Assembly: GCF_004522235.1 (NCBI RefSeq)
Contig: NZ_SDLT01000017.1
Coordinates: 58,476-122,475, forward strand
Direction: 5' to 3'
Length of the DNA: 64,000 nucleotides
DNA from: Amycolatopsis nivea
GTDB lineage: Bacteria > Actinomycetota > Actinomycetes > Mycobacteriales > Pseudonocardiaceae
The first letter of the stretch is position 1. Every line of letters begins with the position of its first letter. The translations under genes were made by a program, and so were the position numbers. The notes beneath the pieces are model-generated. The model saw nothing but the letters and a program-made list of their open reading frames with translations, ran no database searches and was not told where the DNA came from. This document shows, piece by piece, positions 9,001 to 15,395 of the stretch.

Positions 9001-11416
9001 CACCGGCACGATGCACGCCTTCCGCCGCAACTTCGGCGACGCGGCGGACCGGCTCGGCGACGGCATCGTCCCCGTACTGTGGACGGACGTCCCGCGCTGG
9101 CAAACCGAACTGGCTCTGACCACCACCGCCCCGGAAGAGGGCCCGGATCCGCTGCACGACGTCCGGGACCTGCTGCGCTGGGCCGGCGAGCACCGCGTCC
9201 AACTGGTCAATGTGGACGAAGTGTTCACCAGCGAGCATCCCATGCGGACACAGGAGTTCTATCTGTCCGAAGTGGCCAAACAGACCGGCCCGGGGTTCGC
9301 GGCGGCGAGCGACATCCTGCGGCTGGAGCTGATGCACCGGTTCGGCGGTCTCTACACCGACGGCGACAATGTCGTGCACGGCCTGGACGACGTCGTCCGC
9401 GCCGCCGAGTCCGACGCCGGCTACGCGGTGCACCGGGTCGGCGGGAACATCGCGAACTCGGCGTTCACCATGTCGAAAGGACACCCGTTCGCCTCGTCCT
9501 ATTTGGACCAGCTGCGGGACAACTACGGGCAGACGCAAGCGAATCTGATGCCGCGCGAAGTGGACTCGCTCGGCCAGGGCTTCTTCGCCACGCCGCTGGG
9601 CCGGGTGCACCGGCAGTCGGTGATGTACCGTTCCGGCCCGGTCGCGATGACCGAAACGGCCCGGCGGATCGGCCTGAGCTCCGCGCTCGAACTCCCGGGC
9701 ATGACGGAGATCCGGATGAACAGCGACCACAGCTGGCTCCTGCCGCCGCAGGGCGATCCGGCCCCGCTGGCGGACCGGTTCGAGACGCTGGAGCTAACCC
9801 AGCGCGTGATCCAGACGCTGGTGCGCGGCCTGCACAACCGGGACGGTGACCTGCATCTGACCGCGGTCGAACCCGCGGTGCACCGGCACGCCGACCCAGA
9901 TCTGGTGTGGCACGCGGCGTTGTCCTACATCGCGGCGAACCCGGAGCTGTCCGCCCTCGTCCGCACCGTGACCGACCGCAGCAGTTACACCGGCAAGGTG
10001 CACGACGTTCCGCTCCCGCCCGCTGCCCGCGCGCTGCTGACCGTCGACGACAGCCGCGTGCACTACCACCTCGGCGAGGTCCAGCGCGGCGCGACGATGC
10101 AAGCCGCAGACGCCGTCCTGGTGGCAGATACGCCGCTGGATAACCTGATCTCCCGCCTGCGTTCGACGGACGGCCCGGTCCCGCCGGTCGAGGTCACCGG
10201 AACCGGACCGAACGGCCGAGCACACGCCACCGCCGCGGCGCGCGAACTGGCCGGCAAGCTCGCCGATGCCTTGGGTTCCGACGTGCTGGACCGCGTCCCG
10301 GTGAAGATCCGAGTGTCCGAGGGGGGCGGTCAAGTCAGGATCGCTTTCGGCCCGGGTATGTCGACTGGCACGCCAACGCCGAGGGTTTTCCGCGGCCTGG
10401 ACGACTCCCCCGCACCCGCGACACCTCGGCCATGGACACCTGACGGCCGTACCGTGGGGGTCCACTACGGACCGTCCGATGTGTCCGTCCCTAATGGATC
10501 GTCCTTCTTGACCACTGACGCAACAGCGATCCGAAACTTCACCGAGCAGTTGCGTATCGACGGCACAGACCGTCCAGCCGACGCCGTCCGGCTGCCCGCG
10601 GCCGAACACCCGACTGCGGATTACTTGCTCAGCGGCACCCCCGACGCGGACCTGATGATCGAAGAACTGGTGCGCACCGCCACGCACCGCTGGTGGTTCC
10701 GTCCGACGCCGCCGGCCGGGCCGATCCCGCTGAACGACCGGGACGGCACCGCCAAGCTGCTCGGCTGGGTGCTCGCGGAACTCGGCCGCGGCGAATCGGC
10801 GGCTTCCCTCGCCGAGGACGTCGCGCGGCACGAACGACCGGACCTGATCTGGACCGCCGCCCGCGAACTCGCCGCGCTGTCCCCGCAACACGCCGACCTG
10901 GCCGAGCAGCACGCCGTCCTCCATCTGCACGGCGTGACCGACACCTTGCTGGGCAAGCCGGACGCCGCCGGAGTGCTCTCCGACCTCGCCCAAGCGACCC
11001 GAGACGGCGCGGACGTCACGCGGATCGCCGAGGCAGTCGAGGTCCTGGAACGGCATGGCGCCCTGGACGCCGTCCTGAGCGCCCCCGGCGGCCGAGCCTT
11101 GCTGCTCGAAGAACTCACCCGGCTCGCCAACCGTCCGAACCCCGATGGTTACGCCCGCGACCTGGCCGCCGTCATCCAGAAACTGGCCGCGAAGGATCTG
11201 CCCGCGGCCGCCTTCCGCACTGCGCTGCGGAATGCCCTCGACGGCCCGAGGACGCGCCCGAGGCCGCACCGGCTGAGCGTCGTCGGGCTGGGCTGGCTGG
11301 ACCGTTGGCATACGGCCGCAGCCATCCGCCGGTACCAGGCGGAGGAACGCGCGGCGTCCGCTCGCCAGGCCGCTGAACTGGCCGAACTGGCGCAAGGAAG
11401 TCCCAGCCATGAGTGA
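1..11416 (+). CDS. Giant multidomain toxin-like protein, 5' truncated by window edge (zincin, C80-like protease, TcdA/B-like glycosyltransferase)
   Basis: The frame is open from base 2 to the stop at 11414-11416 (3,804 residues visible), so the true start lies upstream. Order seen: Pro/Lys-rich linker with repeats; a domain at about nt 380-1640 with a D-A-D motif after LHTG that resembles a GT-A glycosyltransferase (tentative); a zincin motif HELMHFIGLGD at nt 2231-2263 with a VMG turn at 2312-2320; repeated beta-rich modules at about 3040-7200; coiled coil near 7240-7830; a cysteine-peptidase core with His at 8225 and Cys at 8357, 44 residues apart as in clostridial toxin C80 domains; a glycosyltransferase at about 8955-9760 with HSIWLGG, AAASDILR and GGLYTDGD, the signature of TcdA/TcdB. 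A helical tail of about 550 residues has no recognised family. Inferred role: secreted polymorphic toxin, autocleaved to release a glycosylating effector. Whether it is active and how it is exported are not shown. Confidence 0.8.
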   Translation, partial: SPKPGSDSTSSAKPQPTPDDANNNQPPNPAKPIGTKPTPAPRSRDNTTPRRDLHTPVASPKRPAATPESPNLHTPVAAPKKPATTPQSSNLHTPVAAPKKPTPAAGPGPNVGKQPPITGGKGDFAQHLKNFKFTVVHETGIIGNLGTRNENNQDSIGVVATVAATPDDNLQAIAEKYAGGFTGNSADGRFGLVIGINGTPGSEQAINQKIQQFQNTWDNRFPVAIIGFTWKHPSNPNIDQKTIPYGGIRETMVRNPVTEQLVGQIREAGGTNEVYLHTGDADVHSLNTRTGPLFDAVNTVVQQNPEGPPEVISGGYNVRPEDGDLANRAAQLDLDVRQALAGVDSRAVYFPEPNTFVRMEGNKLENDATFGTKNPNTGNFDYGAKEGQGLIDSVLSQRNPSWQYSDHPTAIAKFSSDLAIQTNGTRIASKVGTDPNGITALTQSHANETTWSDLLGHYLGNHTTLDPNLAKIAAKAAFHGITPSGPNPNRPEVFSEVVANLPKNERTSLVKGMKENVEDGKKLADLTLATRQALVDNLSGNRPATTQTPAAAPKNNGQAKETPKPNPKTLPGPKDWNGRRDTAPVTRFSSERFDPIKKIAGQFTGNRDGLKGGQLAGAMAHIRFDVRRFEIAPGQWVREHTIPIDLTSHSGSVTPQQREQFVQDLRQHLEDWVNQSSRLPGGDQLHLRLDVRVTDDIHPDDTGWQADPSRRVPVNVHDSTVDPDTPDTNQLNWDVHDSPFGVTHELMHFIGLGDGYKNDEMLFNRQDQPGVMGPDAWHDSRLNPGNLAQIEQVSNTANIRDHHLGDAPAPNPTPHQDDHRSQPDPDSRPNLHTPIKAPQSDSQTPNQDHAQPGPDHNAPTNTAEQNQNQQDAVLVADEQSEEEPDTRPLADRLPEFVRDGKALGSVVPVDVRGAKDVGTSIENLIQRLNPKQQNPPQIHGIDAITDSLSGPEFESFMGDGRKQMVRAGEKWYEVHVTAEPDFSSVNADQITKLPQPTIGDVKNEVKTTHASPNTDTTAKVVGSSYFALFPAGPYASVGGTAQLASPSAEHTGTTTGTDQRVIRTAGDMQRADAPVTYRITVRNETGGLVGSTVDGQVGLVLSTDLSNLKQEPTVGPAEPKPDWAKKIEFLSPEAVDFDENALFDQVSKNLHPSVTKFGAPGRTSLREFLSRGGVRGMLGTAMQGSPVVSNDLLSPHGAHRDAVQLAARPTKVEYLGTIPGDSELRFNDSSVNGGSTTVSSKYGGEVNAIFGGGSYVPGTVGGVGGVSGSYSRKVNQQSTSGTSFTNKSTVNAKGDIGLYKVTVDLEVTTSTGETTTIQATSYTRMGLPEAKAQGLPVPKNTSPKFKDVGARYEPPYLAAAMAAGTARPGSFEPATRVQPQIENALRNLPGADKFLPRWDKFQGDNQGSGRDISERFANLRKIASTFSVASLRGKMDSLFTQGVSAQLKKRGLFTDEYINVTVKAKPGPGRHLGQADGRSVKNSNETSPSLTSATTTERGWSVGLEGRVIIPGASAGANLGISPTVSPLQYSDNRTWKNSGGPTVTTTTGKGGSPDSQVFEHDVEFEVEITSYTRHRPWVRRLTPGSPFRVTPKVSTVAKTGDPGLPKIDGKVDLWINDGAALAKDPAEFTPGKPGVVSMSPNDTPSIDDLLTQQQNQTPPKFLHVEAFANTEALRDEALRQLQRAAGGDAVLGLPGSEARARVDRMFSPENFRGLTPKLLKQGGTANGFRYDRRVADRVGGLGVGVSLSNPKLVAVSETGGGDRTYSGGSKASYEGTHKQSVEANVQLGLTIRPPGSDTHGQGQFFGTAKWSPWQRSSGSSQEITASVDHTNRSSSDSRTVLVQYDSNVRLIAESRQEGLVNGSISRAGADVHLPGSVFVAMTEDEARAEGLLPPVEPRTPAPGTLSAPPLVGGKSSSLGSAVLEDAPNLTKLVQDARQQLGKLGDRLLPKSVLNDSMNNLQRTLDTASPEAVTSLVDSALDGGVSLLAQDAGVLWTDNYQLQLKAKILDTQFLGVKHDGSEVDHVVNSTQTDKKNSGHGSSYGGQVRGAGRGLFQDSQPKVSGYDGAYLGATGTRAKTDQTVEAKTTTTALTSSSSGPSARYQHQVQFELVVARDGRTYPVASQEATVTSRSSADDHRISGDEQYHTKLYGSRTTELSATESTQDRLQAWQQEGFGPLPKSSTVEGIRGAADVRAGAIRALRLAGAGNGLTGPGTGAHNTLSSSITNETLQAHLPNMVGKPFATPDLHSSAVTGSSHASVKVYTRVVKPDLTGLSDSVKLERSDQSGSTFTGEAKETVTGEQQGNIGTGGITDPGRNTHAWGGLDVRGPVGQSDPTSSTAAAQRSVVGKDKGRTGLVGFDVEYRIVATVDGKTAAVEVRVPQSSRTRMSETDLEQSLGQPLPETLTSAQDAVKKAAEDWRTAEEELEKAQRDYDDAWLSENDNVRTTTDGARGLHLPADGNPVQQMRQAVQTAQNEARDVGQALRAGNDEITRLNELDEQLLSLALGEEPGSVEQSDLVARAWDAQRQVQQIRNEQANLVQQRQAAQDRAAEILAVLDEYRNNHTDHTARQDDAANRIQEARDKADEALRKWWQAKSEVDSQINAHAWPRPAENTVEEHREGTVEANDTVSGWDTDTDRPYSFDPHEIQVRQITDGSGRVRAVSFLPANEHTESVERDWVANNSGTVSTLPQGATPEKFDPLLRQANANGATPELSGRRFGDWADHTAAPWDDDSLFVFAHGREQSVKVTLLGGKTVRVDGDTFARIVAQAAPLAQSHSVTLIACSTGQTDGPGGLAHDFQRALSELGGPSTVHAPTKPALFGRDSATLGKAIGAKDGFTTVTDGGHFRTFGDPSMQSTTDSATPVEEARYSSPEDLVADLRQTAVNGPAPAPLLGPDLFGLYRAPEPPEFLRGHDFRTLTAGQGISFLELLDLAKGYQLSSEHFDPANLDDNRDWTLEKERPDEKLSAWAPGNVEPLAKTTSTPLLMHSIWLGGPLKDTGTMHAFRRNFGDAADRLGDGIVPVLWTDVPRWQTELALTTTAPEEGPDPLHDVRDLLRWAGEHRVQLVNVDEVFTSEHPMRTQEFYLSEVAKQTGPGFAAASDILRLELMHRFGGLYTDGDNVVHGLDDVVRAAESDAGYAVHRVGGNIANSAFTMSKGHPFASSYLDQLRDNYGQTQANLMPREVDSLGQGFFATPLGRVHRQSVMYRSGPVAMTETARRIGLSSALELPGMTEIRMNSDHSWLLPPQGDPAPLADRFETLELTQRVIQTLVRGLHNRDGDLHLTAVEPAVHRHADPDLVWHAALSYIAANPELSALVRTVTDRSSYTGKVHDVPLPPAARALLTVDDSRVHYHLGEVQRGATMQAADAVLVADTPLDNLISRLRSTDGPVPPVEVTGTGPNGRAHATAAARELAGKLADALGSDVLDRVPVKIRVSEGGGQVRIAFGPGMSTGTPTPRVFRGLDDSPAPATPRPWTPDGRTVGVHYGPSDVSVPNGSSFLTTDATAIRNFTEQLRIDGTDRPADAVRLPAAEHPTADYLLSGTPDADLMIEELVRTATHRWWFRPTPPAGPIPLNDRDGTAKLLGWVLAELGRGESAASLAEDVARHERPDLIWTAARELAALSPQHADLAEQHAVLHLHGVTDTLLGKPDAAGVLSDLAQATRDGADVTRIAEAVEVLERHGALDAVLSAPGGRALLLEELTRLANRPNPDGYARDLAAVIQKLAAKDLPAAAFRTALRNALDGPRTRPRPHRLSVVGLGWLDRWHTAAAIRRYQAEERAASARQAAELAELAQGSPSHE
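155..304 (+). repeat. 57-bp tandem repeat in the linker of the giant gene
   Basis: Two full units (155-211, 212-268) and a partial third (from 269) encode a 19-residue repeat beginning (D/N)LHTPVA and continuing with SPKRP or APKKP. It is in frame and forms a Pro/Lys-rich flexible linker ahead of the first globular domain. Confidence 0.8.
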
Positions 11417-11459
11417 AGCCCGCCCGGTAGATTCATCGGACGCGAAGGAGGCGCCAGCG

Positions 11460-11969
11460 ATGTCCGAGGACCAGTGGGTGCTGCTGGTCGACCCAGCGTG
11501 GACGGCCGACGGCAGCGAGGCCCCGACCCCGCCGCCGGAGGCCGTGGTCGGCGGCTGGCTCGCGCGCGAAGACGGGTCCGTCAGCCGCTTCGAGCCCAAC
11601 CCGTCCTACGAACCGTCGGCGGAAGACTCCCCGACCGACCCGCTGGACGCCGTGCTCCGCCTGACCGCGCGCGGCGAGGCGGACTTCGATCAACTGGCCG
11701 CCGTCTTCCGCGAATCGGCCTTCGCGGTGGCTGTGGATACCGATGAGTCTCCGCTCGTCGCGCCGTCGCCGGACAACATCCCTTGCCTGCTCGTCACGAC
11801 CGCCCCGGCACACCGTCGCCGAGTGCGCGCCGCTGGTTGGCGTCCGGCTGGTCCTGTCGATCTGCTCCGTTTGCTGAACGACTACGACGGGGTTGACCTG
11901 CTTCTCAATCCTGGGGCGCCGGGGTGCCTTCGGCTGCTGGCTGACAGCGTGCGGGAGATCATGAGCTGA
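11460..11969 (+). CDS. Small type VII secretion-associated (SseB-like) protein, tentative
   Basis: 169 residues, acidic, cytoplasmic (no signal or membrane segment). The start at 11460 is chosen because AAGGAGG at 11445-11451 sits 8 nt upstream. An in-frame ATG at 11409 overlaps the end of the toxin gene and would add 17 residues but has no ribosome site. The pattern W-x-P near the N terminus, a PPP-x-x-VVGGW segment, FEPNPSYEPS, then PTDP-x-DA-x-LRL resembles actinobacterial proteins annotated as type VII secretion-system-associated (recalled family, not searched). It follows the toxin gene directly, so it could be a chaperone, secretion partner or immunity protein. The sequence does not decide between these. 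Confidence 0.55.
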   Translation: MSEDQWVLLVDPAWTADGSEAPTPPPEAVVGGWLAREDGSVSRFEPNPSYEPSAEDSPTDPLDAVLRLTARGEADFDQLAAVFRESAFAVAVDTDESPLVAPSPDNIPCLLVTTAPAHRRRVRAAGWRPAGPVDLLRLLNDYDGVDLLLNPGAPGCLRLLADSVREIMS

Positions 11970-12051
11970 CCGGCGGGTCGGTGCTCAGCGGACAGATCGC
12001 TCCGGGCTGGCGGCAGGCGGGGCGTGCACCGGACGCATGCCACCCCCCAGC

Positions 12052-13062
12052 TCACAACGGCACCGACCGCACCGGCGAAGCGCCTGGCTGGCTGTCCACC
12101 GAAAGCCAGTCGTTCCGCGTCGCGTGCAGAGCGAGCTGGAACCGGTTCGCCGCGCCCGTGCGAGCCATCAGGTTTTCCAGGTACCGGAACATCGTCCGCC
12201 TGCTCACGCCGAGCACCCGGGCGACCTGGTCGTCGGTGAGGCCGGCGGCGAGCAATGCCAGCAGCCGTCGTTCGCTGGGGCGGATCTCCGGGCCGGAGGT
12301 GTCGTCGGCGAGGCCTAGCGGCAGCGCGACTTGCCAGCACATGTCGAACAAGCCGGCCAGTGCGTCGAACAGGCCGCACGAGCGGATGAGCAGCACAGTG
12401 CGGTCCGCGCCGGACAGGGCTGCGCAGTCGTCGACGATCAGCAGTTTCACCGGGACCTCAGGCAGCACCCGGGCCTCCTCCCCGCGTTTGCCGCAGGGCA
12501 GGATGTTTTCCTCGACGTACTCGGGGCGTTCCAGCGCGAGCCGCCCGTAGACGGCGCGGTAGCGGACGCCGCGGGCCAGGTTCTCGAGTTCGATCTCGTT
12601 GGCGTCCGCGTCGGCGTAGTACGGCGGCGAGTCCAGGCCGCGGACCTCCTTCCGCGCCGCTCGTTCCAGTTGCTGCACCCGTTCGGCGGCAGTGGTTCCG
12701 CTGACTACCTCGATCATCGAGTCGGCGTCGTAACGGACCGCATGTCTTCGGTATTGCTCGTACAGCCGGGTCATCGCCGCGCGGGCTCCGGCCAGCTCGG
12801 CCTCGCGTTGCCTGCTCAGCACTTCCAGCACCGGTTCCGGGCGCAGCGCGGACATCGGCGAGCCGGGGCCGTCGACCGGGCCGGCCAGTCCGATTCCGGC
12901 GAGCACCGTCAGCACGCGGCGCACTTCGCCGGGGTCGCGGCCGGTCTCGTGCGCTAGCCGATCAGGCGGAACCGGTCCCGACGAAAGTAGGTCGAGATAG
13001 ATTTCTGCTTCGTCCGCTTTGAGCCCGAGCGTCAGGAGATGGCCGATTGCTTCGGGAACCAT
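12052..13062 (-). CDS. LuxR-type transcriptional regulator with TrmB-like N-terminal domain
   Basis: 336 residues from ATG 13062, which has GGAGGT (complement of 13071-13076) 8 nt upstream. An open frame continues to 13110 but has no better start. N terminus (about 1-70): winged helix of TrmB type (LGLKADEAEIYLDLLSSG, then a second helix pair). Middle: sensor-like region with an Arg/Glu-rich part and a CxxxL-type core seen in actinobacterial TrmB/LuxR hybrids. C terminus (about 270-325): LuxR helix-turn-helix, with LTDDQVARVLGVSRRT as recognition unit. Divergent from the secreted protease at 13201, with 138 bp between the starts, so it may control that gene; this is inference from position only. 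Confidence 0.8.
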   Translation of the reverse strand: MVPEAIGHLLTLGLKADEAEIYLDLLSSGPVPPDRLAHETGRDPGEVRRVLTVLAGIGLAGPVDGPGSPMSALRPEPVLEVLSRQREAELAGARAAMTRLYEQYRRHAVRYDADSMIEVVSGTTAAERVQQLERAARKEVRGLDSPPYYADADANEIELENLARGVRYRAVYGRLALERPEYVEENILPCGKRGEEARVLPEVPVKLLIVDDCAALSGADRTVLLIRSCGLFDALAGLFDMCWQVALPLGLADDTSGPEIRPSERRLLALLAAGLTDDQVARVLGVSRRTMFRYLENLMARTGAANRFQLALHATRNDWLSVDSQPGASPVRSVPL

Positions 13063-13064
13063 TC

Positions 13065-13076
13065 GGAGGCACCTCC
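13065..13076. promoter_or_regulatory. Inverted repeat overlapping the ribosome site of the LuxR-type gene
   Basis: GGAGG and CCTCC arms separated by two bases; the minus-strand copy is the Shine-Dalgarno sequence. Pairing of the arms in the mRNA could partly hide the ribosome site. Only a sequence observation. Confidence 0.35.
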
Positions 13077-13200
13077 ACCGGGCTTGCCGACACCATTGCG
13101 CCACTGGCACCAGCGCGTCACCGCCAGGGCTGAACGAACTGTAGACAACGGGGCACCGAATGGCCCGACGCCGTTCGCAGGAAATTCCCTGGGAGGGATC

Positions 13201-15123
13201 GTGTCCCGTTCAGCCCGAAGAATCCTTGCCATGGCCGGTTTCGCGGCCTTGGCCTTGACCGCCCCGGCCCTGCCCGCCGTGGCCGCGCCCGCCGCGGCGC
13301 ATCCGACCGCCCGCGTCTGCGCCGAGAAGGCGAAGCCCGGCATGGTCACGTGTTTCGCCGAACGCCAGACCGACACCATGCGCGCGCTGCTCTCCCCCGG
13401 CGCGCTGCCCAGCGGGTTCGGCCCCGCGGACCTGCGCTCCGCCTACAACCTCACCGCCGCCGGCAGCGCCTCGGCGACGGTGGCGATCGTCGACTCCAAC
13501 GACGACCCGAACGCTGAATCGGACCTCGCGAGCTACCGCTCCACCTACGGGCTCCCGCCCTGCACCACCGCGAACGGCTGTTTCAAGAAAGTCAACGAAA
13601 ACGGGCAAACCAGTCCGCTTCCGTCCGCCGATTCGGGCTGGGCGGGCGAAATCTCGCTCGACGTCGACATGGTTTCGGCGATCTGCCCGAATTGCCACAT
13701 TCTGCTCGTCGAAGCGAACCAGCCGAGCATGGCCGATCTCGGCACCGCGGTGAACACCGCCGTGTCGATGGGCGCGAAGTACGTCTCGAACAGCTACGGC
13801 GGCGGCGAGGACGGCTCCGAACCCTCCTCCGACTCGAGCTACTTCCACCACCCCGGCGTCGCGATCACCGCGAGCACCGGCGACAACGGCTACGGCATCA
13901 GCTACCCGGCCTCGTCGCAGTACGTGACCGCGGTCGGCGGCACCTCGCTGACCCGCAACAGCAGCGCCCGCGGCTGGGGCGAAACCGCGTGGAGCGGCGC
14001 GGGCAGCGGCTGCTCGGGCTACGTGACCAAGCCCGCCTTCCAGAACGTGACGACCGCTTGCAGCAAGCGCGCGGTCGCCGACGTCTCGGCGGTGGCCGAC
14101 CCGCAGACCGGCGTCGCGGTGTACCAGACCTACGGCGGCAGCGGCTGGGCCGTGTACGGCGGCACCAGCGCCTCCGCCCCGATCATCGCTTCGGTCTACG
14201 CCCTCGCCGGCACGCCCGGCGCGTCCGACACCCCCGCCGCCTACCCGTACTCGCACACCGGCAACCTCAACGACGTGACCTCCGGCAGCAACGGCAGCTG
14301 CTCGTCCTCGGTGCAGTGCAAGGCCGGCCCGGGCTGGGACGGCCCGACCGGTCTCGGCACCCCGAACGGCACCGCAGCCTTCACCGCGGGCACCCCGAGC
14401 GGCGGCGTCACGGCGAACAACCCCGGCAGCCAGAACGGCGTCGTCGGCACCGCGGCGAAGCTGCAGCTCTCCGCGTCCGGCGGCAGCGGCGGCTACACCT
14501 GGACGGCGACCGGCCTGCCCGCCGGACTGTCGATCAGCTCCGGCGGCCTGATCTCCGGCACGCCGACCACCGCGGGCACGTACTCGGTGACCGCGACCGC
14601 CAAGGACTCCTCCGGCGCCACCGGCTCCACCACGTTCAGCTGGACGATCGCCCCGACCGGCGGCGGCACCTGCTCCGGCCAGAAGCTGGGCAACCCCGGC
14701 TTCGAGAACGGCACCAGCCCGTGGACCGCGTCCAGCGGAGTCGTCAGCACGTCGTCCAACGGCGAGCCCCCGCACAGCGGCAGCTACCTCGCCTACCTCG
14801 ACGGCTACGGCAGCGCGCACACCGACACGGTCTCCCAGTCGGTGACCATCCCCTCGGGCTGCCACGCGACGCTGAGCTACTACCTGCACGTCGACACCGC
14901 CGAGACGACCACCTCGACGGCGTACGACAAGCTCACCGTCAAGGCTGGGTCGACCACGCTCGCCACCTACTCGAACCTGAACCAGGCGAACGGATACCAG
15001 CTGCGCACCGTTGACATGTCGGCGTACGCCGGCCAGACGGTGACGCTCACCTTCACCGGCACCGAAGACTCGAGCCTGCAGACGTCCTTCTGCCTCGACG
15101 ACACGGCGCTGACCGTGAGCTGA
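13201..15123 (+). CDS. Secreted sedolisin-family (S53) serine-carboxyl protease with Ig-like and C-terminal binding domains
   Basis: 640 residues from GTG 13201, preceded by GGGAGG. Signal peptide about 1-32 (SRSARRI, then a hydrophobic core ending in AVAAPAAA). Catalytic domain about 75-400: Asp in AIVDSNDD, the S53 pair Glu150/Asp154 in GEISLDVD, oxyanion region ASTGDNGYG and nucleophile Ser323 in GGTSASAP. Then a putative Ig-like (He_PIG type) domain with GLPAGLSIS and ISGTPTTAGTY, and a C-terminal beta-sandwich with NPGFE and paired cysteines, likely for substrate or cell-wall binding. The pro-segment before the catalytic domain is short (about 45 residues) compared with classical S53 enzymes of about 180. 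Expected to act outside the cell on proteins at acid or neutral pH. Followed by a hairpin terminator. Confidence 0.88.
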   Translation: MSRSARRILAMAGFAALALTAPALPAVAAPAAAHPTARVCAEKAKPGMVTCFAERQTDTMRALLSPGALPSGFGPADLRSAYNLTAAGSASATVAIVDSNDDPNAESDLASYRSTYGLPPCTTANGCFKKVNENGQTSPLPSADSGWAGEISLDVDMVSAICPNCHILLVEANQPSMADLGTAVNTAVSMGAKYVSNSYGGGEDGSEPSSDSSYFHHPGVAITASTGDNGYGISYPASSQYVTAVGGTSLTRNSSARGWGETAWSGAGSGCSGYVTKPAFQNVTTACSKRAVADVSAVADPQTGVAVYQTYGGSGWAVYGGTSASAPIIASVYALAGTPGASDTPAAYPYSHTGNLNDVTSGSNGSCSSSVQCKAGPGWDGPTGLGTPNGTAAFTAGTPSGGVTANNPGSQNGVVGTAAKLQLSASGGSGGYTWTATGLPAGLSISSGGLISGTPTTAGTYSVTATAKDSSGATGSTTFSWTIAPTGGGTCSGQKLGNPGFENGTSPWTASSGVVSTSSNGEPPHSGSYLAYLDGYGSAHTDTVSQSVTIPSGCHATLSYYLHVDTAETTTSTAYDKLTVKAGSTTLATYSNLNQANGYQLRTVDMSAYAGQTVTLTFTGTEDSSLQTSFCLDDTALTVS

Positions 15124-15133
15124 CCCTGCACCG

Positions 15134-15168
15134 GAGGAAGGCCGTCCCGTACGCGGGGCGGCCTTTCC
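15134..15168. terminator. Hairpin after the S53 protease gene
   Basis: AAGGCCG pairs with CGGCCTT, and the stem extends through TCCCG/CGGGG with a small loop (TAC); the 3' side runs into TTCCTT. It lies 10 nt after the stop codon and is a good intrinsic terminator. Confidence 0.7.
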
Positions 15169-15395
15169 TTGCGGGGCAAGGAACTTTCACCTCGCGCGGA
15201 TGCGGAATGCCTCAGCCGGGCTCGGCGGCATGTAGATCAAGCAGGATGCCGCCCGGTCACGCGCAGCCCTCGGTACCCACCGGCGACCGGTCCAGCATTG
15301 CCAGACCGTCGCCGTCGATCATTGCCACGCCGTTGCCGTAGAACAAATCCGAGGCCACTCACCGGCGGCCGCTTCCCGGCCAGGAAGCCGCGGCG

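Noticed and set aside
15254..15357. Short minus-strand frame (VASDLFYGNGVAMIDG...) downstream of the ribokinase gene
   Set aside because: 34 codons starting with GTG but without a ribosome site or recognised family. It might be a gene remnant, but the evidence is too weak to list as a gene.
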